Position numbers and translations under genes: made by a program. A DNA stretch of 64,000 nt. Source: Cephalotus follicularis (Eukaryota > Streptophyta > Magnoliopsida > Oxalidales > Cephalotaceae). A model generated the notes under the pieces. The model did no database searches and had not been told where the DNA came from. It saw only the letters and a program-made list of their open reading frames with translations. Positions 32,627 to 43,171 of the stretch are shown here, one piece after another; the first letter of the stretch is position 1, and each line of letters begins with the position of its first letter. The stretch spans positions 26,333-90,332 of the forward strand of contig BDDD01005208.1 in assembly GCA_001972305.1 (NCBI GenBank), read 5' to 3'.

Positions 32627-35020
32627 TGTAACACCCAGTGCCCGGAGGACGGATACGTGGCATTACTCTCAATCCAATATGCAATACAATGGTCGGGACT
32701 AGCAATATAAAAATGCAGAAAAACATAAAGCATTACAATACATGTCATTGTGCGAAAGATACAATACAATAATCCATTCATGATACCGTACAATACAAAT
32801 TATGTTACAATACTATGCCAGTCATTTCATTTCAATACATTCTCAGTACAATACTCGTTATCAGTCTCATCTGTACAATCTACAATACAAGCTCTGTCAC
32901 ATCAATGGTCATGCGATCGCACCGAATCTTCAATCCTTCTGTTCGCTGCTACCTGCTGCCCTACCTATGCTGCACACAAAAATCATAACACAGCCCCACC
33001 ACGAAGGATGGGGTTAGCCACAAGGCTAAGCAGAGACCCCATGCAGCGTGTATGCATGTACAATGTGCAATATTGGTGACAGTTCATACAATATCAATAT
33101 GCAGTGTACAATATCAATGCATGATATGGAAAATGCATGCATACAATTGGCAATGTAAGTATCCATATTACACTGGCCCATAACAGAGCATATGAATAGG
33201 ATCTATAACAATCAATCAATAGCAGACACTCGGTGGTGGTGTATAAAACACCCAATCAATCATATCCTATAGAGCATCCGACCTCGGATTAAAATAATGT
33301 CAATTAATGGTAATGATCAATGCCATGGAAGGTAGTCCTTCGAAAAAGGTGGGAGATCTATCTATTGTTCTCAGACTGATCAGGTCTGGAACTCGTAGAT
33401 CTTCTAGCCTATGTCTGGGTCAATACAGTCTCGATGAGCTACAATCGAGGGAGCTACTAAACCGTCAGGGAGCTACGGCCCTCAAGGGAGCATCAATCAT
33501 CAATCAATCAATATGCTCAACAGCAAGACAATACAGTAAATGAAACGATCGACGGAATAGCTAGACAGAGTCAAAAACCTAACATGCCGACTTGAATCAT
33601 AAGATCGCTCTATAGGATCCATACAATACAATCAATCTGTCAGTACAATGTCAATACAATGTCATTAAGTGGTGATGTCTAATGGAGAAGTGGGAAAATG
33701 CGTCCAACGTTTTGAACTTAGACTCACAACACTTATGACTCAATCAATCAATCAATAGCCAATAGATGGTGATAATCAGACAGCGAGATAGGAAAGAACA
33801 TCTATCTTATCAAAGAACGTCACTGGGTCATCGCCTATGGCTCAAGTTGTCACTTTATCAATTTATCAATTCATCAATTCAATCTTTGAAAACCATGGAA
33901 AAATGTGTTTCAAATGCTTGAATACCTCAAGTGAGGCTCCGGTCAAGCAGCAATGTGAAAAGGAGTTGAAAACTAGCCTTAAAACAGTTAAAAGTTCCAT
34001 TAAGCCCGATAGGCGTCGATGTCCTTGGCCAAAGACATCGATGCGTATCAGGGCATTCCTTTAAAACTGTAGAAGGACATCGACATCTTTGAAAGACATC
34101 GATGTCTTCTCTGTATCTGTAGAGTTCTGGCCAAAGATGTCAATGTCCTTGGATAAGGACGTCGACGCGTTTCAATAAAAATAGCCTGGAAATACGCATC
34201 GATTTTCAACGTCGATGTCTTCTCTGGGGAGAAGAGATCCCAAGGCAAAGACGTCGATGTCTTTGGTGTGGAATCAAAGATGCTGCATTCTAAAGAAAAA
34301 GACATCGATGTCCATGGGCTAGGGATCGATTCTTTGTTGGGCAGGGTCGATTTTTGTGCAGAAAAACCAGCAAATCTCAAGTCAAAATCCAAAAATCATT
34401 CTCTTAAGGTTAGTAAAACTAGATACAACCTTCAAATTTCAATTTCAATCTTCGTAGACCAGTTAGATCAAGGAAACCAATAAAAACCCTAGTTTCACAA
34501 TTCAATACAATACCATCATTCAATCAATCATGCAATTCAATTAATCAGTCAATTAAGCAATAGGCAATACAAGTAGAGAAGTCCTACCTATAACGAAGCT
34601 TCAACGGTTGAGCTTCCAGTCAATCAATCGGCTAGGAAACTTGAATAATCCACTGCTATCTTGCTCAAACCAAGGAAAGGTAAGACTTCAATTGTTATTT
34701 GTTGTTGGAGATGCGATCCGGAGCTGCTATGGGGAAGGAGGCTGCCGGCTAGAAGAGAGTGGAGGAGAAGGATAGAGAGAGGGAGAAGAATGAGAAATGA
34801 GAGAATGAGAGTAAAGAATTGACTTGTATAGTCAATTCTGCCAATTCTTCGAAACTCAGCCGAAAATCCTGAATATACATGCATATAATCAATACAATAA
34901 CAATAGGTATAGGAATACCTCAATTCAATACAATAAAAAACAGTTCAATATGGTACAATACAGTATAGTATATGGATGAACAGTGTTCAACAGTGCAGAA
35001 TGGGAATTCGGGTCGTTACA
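32627..35020 (-). mobile_element. 5' LTR of element A
   Basis: The LTR runs from TGTAACACCCAG to GGGTCGTTACA and is followed by the AATAT duplication. It carries a palindrome array at 34010-34340 and a GA-rich tract at about 34735-34805. It is homologous throughout to 4830-7270. Confidence 0.9.
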
Positions 35021-35295
35021 AATATATAGATTAACTAAATATATATATTGTGCCATACCAGCATATATAACTAGTTAACCACATACCACTTCAATTCATA
35101 ACTATGTGAGTCCCTAATGATACCATAACCATTCAATAACTGTACCATAACCATACCATCACCATTCCATTACTGTAACATAACCATATACACCCAGTGG
35201 TCAGGGTTTGCCGGACCCTTCTCCTTGGTGTTCATGATTTAAGACAACGGTCTTACAGTTACACTAACAATGAGTGTTCTTTAAATGGGCCCATC

Positions 35296-35560
35296 TTAGT
35301 CGGTGACCTATACGGTCATCTCGGTTGGTGTCTCGTTTGGGTCTATCACTGTTATCCCAGTCAGTGACTCGTGTGAGTCATCTCGGTCGGTTAACTGTAT
35401 TAGTCTTCTCGGTCGGTGACCATTTTGGCCATCTCGGTCACTGACTACTATGAGTCATCTTGGTTGGTGACCATTTTAGTTATCTCGGTTGGTTACTACT
35501 ATCAATCATCTCGGTCGGTGACCATTTTGGTCATCTCAATCGGTGACTACATGAGTATAA
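35296..35560 (+). repeat. Minisatellite in LTR K, about 25-bp unit
   Basis: About ten imperfect units of the form ATCTCGGTCGGTGACCATTT are present; the spacing alternates slightly. Confidence 0.75.
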
Positions 35561-35884
35561 TCATCTTACAAGTAGAATACCAGAGCCTTATGTCTATCAG
35601 ACTAGATCATCTCCCTATTCCTTCCTTCCTTAGCAGAGAATGAGAGTGATTATCTCATTGAGCTCGATTGTGTTGGGCGGAATCCGAGACCTTATAAGTC
35701 TTCTAACCATCAGGCCTTTTGGCCAAACTGATATTAGAATCACATAATCTGAGAAGGGTTCCTTTACCCTTAGGGATTCTTGAATCTGGTATTAAAATAA
35801 TTGGGATTGAAACCCATCTAAAAGCATTTTGGGTTGGATGAGACATAGGGTTTAGGCATTGACGTTATCGCACTAGGCGTAGCT

Positions 35885-36065
35885 GCTTACTGCGTGTTTC
35901 TTCAGGAAGCATCGATAGTTATTAGCTGGGCATCGACGCTTTCATTCTCAAAGCGTCAACCGGCCACCTTCAAGGCATCGGCGTTTTACTCTCATAGCGT
36001 TGACTAATCACCCATAAGCATCCACTAATGAACACAAGGCATCGACGCTTTTAGCGAAGCGTCGA
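35885..36065. repeat. Palindrome array in LTR K (AAGC arms)
   Basis: GCATCGACGCTTTC, AAGCGTCAACC, AAGGCATCGGCG, AGGCATCGACGCTTTTAGC and GAAGCGTCGACAGG share the TCGA centre but carry AAGC/GCTT arms, like E and unlike A, B, C and M. Confidence 0.7.
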
Positions 36066-36785
36066 CAGGTTGACCAAAACAGCTGGTTCTACAAATAGAG
36101 GGGAAAATAGGATTAAATCCATTTCAATCCCTTTTAATCAGTTATTTACCCAAACTCAGCACTCTGGTTCATCCATGAAAATCAAAACGTATATGTATTG
36201 TACCTGTTAATAATTGAGCTTGCAGATTTGAAGGACTTGCAGCAGAATCGACGAACTGCTACTTCCTACAAGCTTCACCTACTATCACGAGCACAAATCC
36301 TTCTTCGACCAATAGAGCTCTCTTCTCCGCCTCAATGGCTCTCCCGCACTTGGCCTCTCTTTCACCTTTTCTTTCTTTCGTTCTTTTTCTTCTTTCTTTC
36401 TTTTTCCCGTTCTCTTCCTTCTCTCTTTTTCCCGTTCACTTCTTTCTCTCTTTCTGTCATTCTATTCTTTAGGAAACCAAAAGATAAAAGGAGTGTCGAA
36501 CTCTCTAGAATGAAAGACGACATTTTTGGCCCCTTTTCCAGTAATTATAAGACATGGGCCCCTTACACTGCTCATTGTGATATCAATTATTCTAGCCATC
36601 CACTAAATAAACATGATGTTAATACAAATATTGGGCCTTACAGGCGCGTATTAAAAATGGGCATTATTAGCCATTTGGGCTTTGTAATTGTGGGCTTCAA
36701 TTGGGCTTTATTACAGCAATAAACTATACCATATATTACAATACTTATTTATTACAATAATTGCTATAAAATTCAAGGCATTACG

Positions 36786-37332
36786 CCACATCTGGTGTCC
36801 AACACCTGAGTTGAACTCACATTGCAAGCTAGGTTAAGTTCAATCATGAAAGTACCTGACCCAGAGGAACCTCCAGCAGTGGACTTCAAGAACTCTGGAC
36901 AGTTCTTCTTCTAGTGGCCTTGCTTCCCACAGTAGAAGCAAGCCTTCTCCTCAGCCAATTGTTGGATCCTCTTTCTCACGGCTTCCCCCACCACTCCAAG
37001 TGGTTTCTTCCCTTTCTTCCCCTTCTTCTTCATTGGGGCCTTGCCTTTGGACTTGGATCTTTTGGATCCCCTCCTCCTAGAGGATGTCTTGGATGCAGAA
37101 GAAAGTAGCATCACCTCTGGCCTAGGCTTTCCATGGTCCATGTCAACTTAAGCAGTCCGGAGCATTTCAACCAACTCCGACAAAGTACATTCCACTTTAT
37201 TCATGTGGCAGTTTGTAACAAACTACGAGAAGAACCGAGAGAGGGTGTATAGCATAAGATCAATATAAAAATCAATGTCCATGTTCAAGTCTAATTGAGC
37301 CAATTGCTCAATTAGGCCTATCATCTTCATGT
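36786..37332 (-). pseudogene. Copia gag fragment L
   Basis: Minus-strand translation with a few stops gives KMIGLIEQLAQL and NKVECTLSELVEMLRTA (copia gag helices). A Lys/Arg/Ser-rich linker and a CCHC knuckle (CFYCGKQGH, then a stop, then KKNCPEF) follow, running into an early protease lead (FMIELNL). The best frame is 36911-37141. The fragment is cut at 36785 by the K LTR and at 37333 by a copia LTR-like repeat. It is a Ty1/copia lineage different from M. Confidence 0.78.
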
Positions 37333-38438
37333 TAGATTAGGGGTGCCCCTACATGCCATGAGGTGGCTACATGCTTCTATATTATACTCTTAATTAATAC
37401 ATTCTTAGTTCCATTCATGTTTTATTGTGCATATTCCAGTAAAAATAGCATTTTAAATATGTATATCCCAAACCATCTCTATGGATCAGATTAACTAATA
37501 CATTAACTGAATACACATATAGCACCCTTTTGATAAAGGGTTGGATCTCGTGCTTGGGAGGTTATGAGAATGAGATCCTTACTCCTTTCTGACAAAATGT
37601 TCCCAGTCTCAGGTTCACTTTCTTAGGGCAATTGATGAACTGGACAGACTTGCTGTGTTTTGCTTGCTATCGGGTCATGTGGAGCATGGATCATCACATT
37701 GCTATTTGGGTTTTCCCTAAAGCTAATGCGGGGTGCATGCTTTAAAGCATGTTCACTGAACCGACACACCATAGAAAACCTATTAGGATAGTCAATACCT
37801 ATGTCGATAGGATTCCTATAGTTCTCGGTACTGTATAGTCAATGGTGACTAGTGGGCCATTCGTGACCTGCGTTGTTACCTTAGACCTGAGCGGTTATCA
37901 TGCATTGTGTAGTAACCGCTTGGCTTTGATTTCCGCCTTCCCCAACTGTAGCCATGAGCTGGCAAAATGGTTATCTTTGGGCCTTGTGGGAGCTACATGG
38001 AGATGTATGGGCGAGTTAACAATAGACGATTGCCACACCTGTATTGAGGGTGACTGGCTCTATAATATATGTGTTCATTGTAGACTTAAAGTCTTGCCTA
38101 GGGGTAGGCAGACTGTGTTCGATTAGGGGTGTCCCTGCATGCCACGAGGTGGCTACGTGCTTGTATATACACTATTGATTTATACATTCTTAGTTTCATT
38201 TATGTTTTATTGTGCATATTTCAGTAACAAATGGCATTTACTATATGTATATCCCAAACAATCAATATGGATTGGATTAATTAATACATTATCTGAATAC
38301 ACATACAGTGCCCTGTCGATTAAGGGTTGGATCTCATGCCTGGGAGGTTATGAGAATGAGATCCTTACTCATTTATGACAAAATTTTCCAAGTCGTAGGT
38401 TCACTTTGTAGGGGCAATTCATGAACCGGACAGACTTG
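37333..38438. mobile_element. Copia LTR fragment, partly tandem-duplicated
   Basis: This is non-coding. Positions 37333-37648 recur as 38124-38438 at a 791-bp offset with scattered differences, giving 1.4 copies of a 791-bp unit. The sequence is homologous, inverted, to the solo LTR at 16661-18815 (shared words GGTTGGAT, CATAGGTTCACTTTGT and the GAACCGGA-AGAC stretch). It may be the 5' LTR of L. Reading frames here are chance frames. Confidence 0.7.
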
Positions 38439-40979
38439 TTTCGAGGCTTTGGCACGTTTTATCAACGTTTTGTTCTGACGGCATCAATGCTTTCGTTGTA
38501 AACTTCGACGCTTTAAGCGTAAATTTTGACGCTTATTCCTCTACAGTTTGTGTGTGTCGTTTTTTATGTGTCTCTCATTTGGTGACGTGATATAGTTGGA
38601 TTGATCTGTCTAGGTTACGATAACATTTGTGGTGGAGGTTATGGTGATTTCAAGTGTGCTTTTGATTCGTTTTGGGTTTATTTAGATTTGAACGGCTAAG
38701 GTACGGATAATTCTCTTCTTGGACATCTGATTTTATTGAAATAAATTCAGTTGTATTTTAATGGATATTGTACGGTTTATTCTTCCCTTGATACCCATTC
38801 GATTGATTTTATTGAGATAAAATTCAATTTTGTTTTAGTAAAGAAAGTACAGATTTTTGTTCCTTGATTATCATCATTTGGTTTTATTAGAGATTGGTTT
38901 TGCTTTGTGAATAACGTACATATATTTTATTTTTGACGCCCACATCGTGATTTCATTGAAATAAATGTTGTTTTGCTAAAATAAGGATTTTCTGGGTTAT
39001 TCTCCTGATTTTGTTAGAAAAAGTTCCGTTTTTGCTTTTGGTGAAATAAGTACGGATTTTTCGTTTTTTCACTTCTTCATCGGTTTTATTAAAATAAATT
39101 CGGTTTTACTTTGGGTGAATAAAGTACGGATTTTATTTCGCATTCTCGATTATATTCTTTTGGAAGAAATCACATTTAAGTACGGATACTTCGTTCTTTG
39201 ATATACTCTTGAGATTTTATTAAAATAAATCAGTTCTATGCTTTTGTGAACAAAGTACGGATCCTTCCTTCTTGAATACCATCATTCGGTTTTATCTAAA
39301 TTGAATCAGTTTTGTTTTAATGAAATTACGGATGTTCGTTCCCTTATATATTCCAATGGGTTTTAATTTATGAATATGTACGGATTTTTCGTTCTTCGAT
39401 ATTTCTTCGATTTTATGAATTTCATTATGCTACAGATTTTATTATATTTTGGAAATAAAGCCAGCTTTAATATTTTTGTGAAATTAAATATTTCTGACTT
39501 TATAAATTCAGTTATGATTTGTTTACGAAAATTTTGTACGATCATCTATTTTATTGTGAAAATTAAAATGAGTTGATTTCTGATTGTGAAAATGTACGGA
39601 TTTCTTCATCTTTGGTTATCATCCTTCAGTTTTATCTGAATCAATTTAGTTTTATTTTTGATGAATATGTATGGACACTTCATTCTTAATTTTTCTCCTC
39701 TGATTTTATGGAAATGAATTCAAATATGTTTTTCGTATGGATTCCTCGTTTTGATATGATTTGAACAAAGTTGTTTTATTACCTTTTGAGTAAAGTTGAA
39801 TATTACTGATTTTATAAATTCAACATGATTTTCACTTATGAAATTATGCTAATTTTTATGATACAGATTTTGTTGTTAAATGAGCAAGATTTTTAATTAC
39901 GAAAGTATGATGATTTTATGATATGATATATATATGTTTTGGATTGGTTGTGGGAGTAAATCAATAATTGGAAATGATTTTTGACAAAAACATTATTTTT
40001 GAAATACTAAGAATATTCGTTTCCTACCTATGGAGGTACCATAGGCATTTCGTAGGCCTGGCACGGGGATATGACACTTTCCGTAGTAGTGTGATTAGTC
40101 TACGACGTCTTTTTTTGTTTTGATATCCTATGAATAGGATTTGCATCCCCCTTCTGATTGAGGCGTATGGGTCGGCCATAGAAAAAATATGTTCTGTTCG
40201 GATGTGGGAATTGGCTGTGAAGTGTCGTACACGTCTTTCCGATCGGCATATGGATTCTGTAGGATCCCTTGCATATATGCATGTCTTTAAACCGTGTATT
40301 GCATATCTCAGTATAAATCACTATTTGAAAAGGTTTATGAAACAGAAGTGAATAATGATGTATATCTATTTTATGAAAGGTTGCGAATCTATATAAATGT
40401 ACGTGTTTAACATGAAAGCCATTTGAATTGCATGAGTTTTGGTTTATTTGTGAATTGTTCAGCTTTTGTTTAAGATTCATTTTGTTTTGTTTCATAAACT
40501 GTATTTCGCTTTATCAGTCGAAATATTTTCGTGATTTATCAGTGTTTCTTTTGTTTTGTAAACTATTTTATTATTCTATATCCGTACTGAGGTTTGCTTA
40601 GCCATATTTTTGTTTCCATGCGGCGAGCACCTTTGGTTTGAGGATTTCTTAGAGTTGATTTCTTTTAGTAATGTTATGTTTTTCAGACTATGATTTTCAG
40701 ACAATGTTATGTTATCAAATTATTTTTTAGACCATCACGTATTAACTCATTTGATTTTGAACCTGAGATTTTCTTCTATCAACTTAAATTGGAGACATTA
40801 TCATGTTAATTTGATTTTGTTATGAATCTGTTAATATTTCGGATTTATGGTTTTGATGACTTAAGTAAAGGATAAATTGTCTTAAGATTTAAGGTATGAT
40901 TCTGTAGGTTGGTTAGCGTGACATTTCCAATTCTGAATCGGGGGTGTGACATTCCCGGTTCTGGATCGGGGGTGTTACA
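38439..40979 (+). mobile_element. First LTR of element E, start missing
   Basis: This is an AT-rich LTR ending GGGGGTGTTACA and followed by the primer-binding site. It is homologous in inverse orientation to the LTR of D. The usual TGTAATATCC start is absent; the sequence begins directly after the copia repeat. It carries TCGACGCTT-type words at 38480-38540 and many copies of the word TACGGAT with TTTT spacers between 38700 and 39600. Confidence 0.78.
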
Positions 40980-41266
40980 GTTATGGTATCAGAAATAGGT
41001 TTTCGTTCCTTAGAGAGCCTATCTATGTTTGACATGTGAGATGGGTCAAAATGGGTTAGGGCTATTTCTGAATAGTTTTTTTGGTATGTCTTTGTTTAAG
41101 TTTTCTATTTCTTTTCTTTTTGTCATGTCCGGGTCTCTTGTTCATAGATGGCATGTGGTGGTGGATTTTCTTTCGATGGAGATGCCCAATTTTGAAGTAA
41201 GGTTTGGAAGTTGGAGGTTAGTAGTTGTTTAGATTTTGGGACGAAATATTTTTAAGGGGGCGAGAA
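40980..41266 (+). mobile_element. Internal remnant of element E
   Basis: Only 287 bp lie between the two LTRs. They contain the primer-binding site (40984-40993, TGGTATCAGA), a leader related to that of D, and a polypurine tract (41252-41266, TTAAGGGGGCGAGAA). All protein genes are deleted, so this is a minimal, non-autonomous derivative. Confidence 0.8.
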
Positions 41267-41908
41267 TGTAATATCCCCTTCCGTTACCTATATGTTTAAT
41301 GTTGTATGTTGCATTTTTGTCATATATTATAAGTTATATGTTATTCGGACCATTTGAAAATTGTTTTTGAAAACTCTTATTCTTCATGTATCAGGGTGTT
41401 AAGCGTCGACGCCCTTGTCAAAACTGTCGACGCTTTAGCATTGTAAATTTCTCGTTTTTCTTCCATGTACTGAAAACGTCGACGCCTTGTTTTCTGTCAA
41501 CGCTTTTGTATGAAGAGGGTTAAGCGATGACGCTTATTATTCACCGTCGACGCTTTGAATTGCTTTCCTTATCTGTTCATGGATGGTGCGGTCAGTGGTC
41601 TTGTTTGGAAAGTATGATTCTTGCCATAATATGGAAATCTGTCTTTCCTTTTGTGTTTGCTCTGTAATCTGTCAATGGTAGGCCTTTAACCAAACGCGTT
41701 TTCTCTTGAAGAAAAACAACGTTTTCCCTTGAAAAACAACGTTTTCCACTCTTTTTATACTCTGTCTTAAACCAGTTGTTGTTACTATTTTTGTCATCAT
41801 TTTCTCAGCATTCTTCATCATCGTTTCATATTCTTCGAAGGTATGTCGTGATAATAGTTTTGTTTTCATCAAATACTAATGTTTAGTTAAATAGAAAGCA
41901 TAAAGATT
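41267..41908 (+). mobile_element. Second LTR of element E, cut by element G
   Basis: It starts TGTAATATCCCC right after the polypurine tract. It carries AAGCGTCGACGCTT-type palindromes at 41400-41560 and a TATA-like TTTTTATACTC at about 41751. It stops at 41908, where LTR G starts. Confidence 0.8.
41400..41560. repeat. Palindrome array in LTR E (AAGC arms)
   Basis: TTAAGCGTCGACGCCCTT, CTGTCGACGCTTTAG, AACGTCGACGCCTTG, CTGTCAACGCTTTTG, TTAAGCGATGACGCTT and CCGTCGACGCTTTG. The perfect form is AAGCGTCGACGCTT. Confidence 0.82.
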
Positions 41909-42051
41909 TGTAACGCCCGAGGTTTTCGTTAAACTGTTATGTGGCTTTTCCAATATAATTTTACACCTTGTGTTATTGAGAACCGTGTTTTCCCTCTTTT
42001 GTGTGTTGAAAAGTTGCAAGGAAAGTGAGTTGGTGTGTTTTCTGTGCAGGG

Positions 42052-42192
42052 GGCAGCCGACTGCCACAGGGAGGCAGCCGACTGGACCCCTTGCTGAGGG
42101 ACAGCAGCCAGCTGTTGTGAGGAAGCAGCCGGCTGGTGTGTGTGTCGACAGAGACAGTCGACTGCCAAGTCAAGGCAGTCAACTGCCAGGCG
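42052..42192. repeat. CAGTCGACTG-type palindrome array in LTR G, first cluster
   Basis: CAGCCGACTGCC, CAGCCGACTGG, CAGCCAGCTG, CAGCCGGCTGG, CAGTCGACTGCC and CAGTCAACTGCC occur every 20-25 bp, directly upstream of the TATA box. Confidence 0.82.
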
Positions 42193-42595
42193 CCAGACAG
42201 CACAAAAGTGGGTGTTGGCTTTATAAGGGCAGAAAACAGGGAGAGGGGCCGGGTTTCCCCATAAAAACACAAGCTTCTCCCTCCAAATTCATCCTTTTTC
42301 ATAGAGAGTTCAAAGAGAGTGTAAAAGAGTGAAGAAAAGGGAGTGAAAGTGTGTGTGTGTTATGGATCCAAGGAACTTTGTGTTGAACCGTGGACTTGGA
42401 GGATTGGACAGTGGCAAGAACGGACCAGTGGGAGTTGCTGGACGAGTTGGGGAGTGCAAAACCTTGGTTTTGGACTTAAAGAGGTGGATTGCAGCTCCTA
42501 ACTTGGAGTTCTTGTAAGGACCCAAATTTCCATGTAAGATATTAATTATGTTTGCTATTGTGTATTTGGCAGATATTTCAAGGGACCCGTAGTAT

Positions 42596-42702
42596 GACCC
42601 TACGCTCGGGGAGTACGGGGGTTCCGCTCCCCGGTGAGCGGATGGGGGGTCCCGCTGCCCGGACAGCGGGCGGGGGTTCAGGGGGCAGCGCCCCTAGAAG
42701 AA
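42596..42702 (+). repeat. GC-rich inverted-repeat block
   Basis: Successive short hairpins such as GGTTCCGCTCCCCGGTGAGCGG, CCCGCTGCCCGGACAGCGGG and CAGGGGGCAGCGCCCCT stand out from AT-rich surroundings. Strong stems are likely in RNA or single-stranded DNA; any role is unknown. Confidence 0.7.
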
Positions 42703-42995
42703 TTTTTTTTTGGCTAAGTGATGAGAAGGAAAACTGTCTAAAGCGCCGACAGTTCCACTTAAGGCGCCGACGCTTAGAAGGAAAAGATAGACGCTTTGAG
42801 CTACAGACAAAATGTAAAATCTGACTTTTTGGCATTTTGTGAGTAAAATTCTTAAATTTTGGATACGTGGCAGGCCAGGGGAAGATGCTATAAGGTGTTA
42901 TCTGGGGATGTAACAAGTGTACACACTTGGATTGGTTAAATTTTGTCACATGGGCTGCCAAGAAAGAGAATTGAGTGTGTGAGAGGGGGAAGAAA

Positions 42996-43171
42996 CTTAC
43001 CTCATAAGCCATGGAAACTTACCTCATAAGCCATGGAAACTTACTTCATAAGCCATGGAAACTTACCTCATAAGCCATGGAAACTTATTTCATAAGCCAT
43101 GGAAACTTACTTCATAAGCCATGGAAACTTACCTCATAAGCCATCGAAACTTACCTCATAAGCCATCCTTC
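42996..43171 (+). repeat. 22-bp tandem repeat, eight copies
   Basis: The unit is CTTACCTCATAAGCCATGG plus AAA, repeated eight times with single-base variants (ACTTC, ATTTC, CATCG). It lies in the solo LTR, upstream of a CT/GA-poor stretch. A CRISPR array is excluded because there are no spacers. Confidence 0.92.

Larger units (their letters stand above)
4830..35020 (-). mobile_element. Element A: Tekay/Del-type chromovirus, split by element B
   Basis: This is a complete minus-strand Ty3/gypsy element with LTRs at 4830-7270 and 32627-35020 and a perfect 5-bp target-site duplication, AATAT (4825-4829 and 35021-35025). Its own sequence is 4830-9311 plus 30168-35020; the rest is element B, inserted in the reverse transcriptase gene. 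Domain order on the minus strand is gag, protease, RT, RNase H, integrase, chromodomain-like tail, which is the chromovirus order. All frames are broken. In a 220-bp LTR sample I count about 17 differences between the two LTRs, so it is older than B. Confidence 0.92.
35021..36785 (-). mobile_element. LTR of chromovirus K, right part
   Basis: This continues the K LTR after the A insertion. It ends GGCATTACG, so the terminal CA is altered to CG; the inverted partner of TGTCATGCC is otherwise present. Inside are a minisatellite (35296-35560), GTCGAC-type palindromes with AAGC arms (about 35885-36065) and a polypyrimidine tract (36355-36440). The 174-aa frame here is low-complexity and not credited. 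Confidence 0.75.

Noticed and set aside
36198..36722. 174-aa plus-strand frame in LTR K
   Set aside because: It consists mainly of a polypyrimidine tract (Phe/Ser/Leu run), is inside an LTR, and runs against the element's direction.
37842..38378. 94-aa and 79-aa frames as a small membrane protein
   Set aside because: The region is homologous to a copia LTR and the frames are not kept in the related copy at 16661-18815.
41970..42332. 120-aa and overlapping 113-aa frames in LTR G
   Set aside because: They are chance frames through the CAGTCGACTG array on both strands; no motif or coding bias.
42996..43171. 22-bp repeat as CRISPR or centromeric satellite
   Set aside because: Units are directly adjacent without spacers and only eight copies lie inside one solo LTR.
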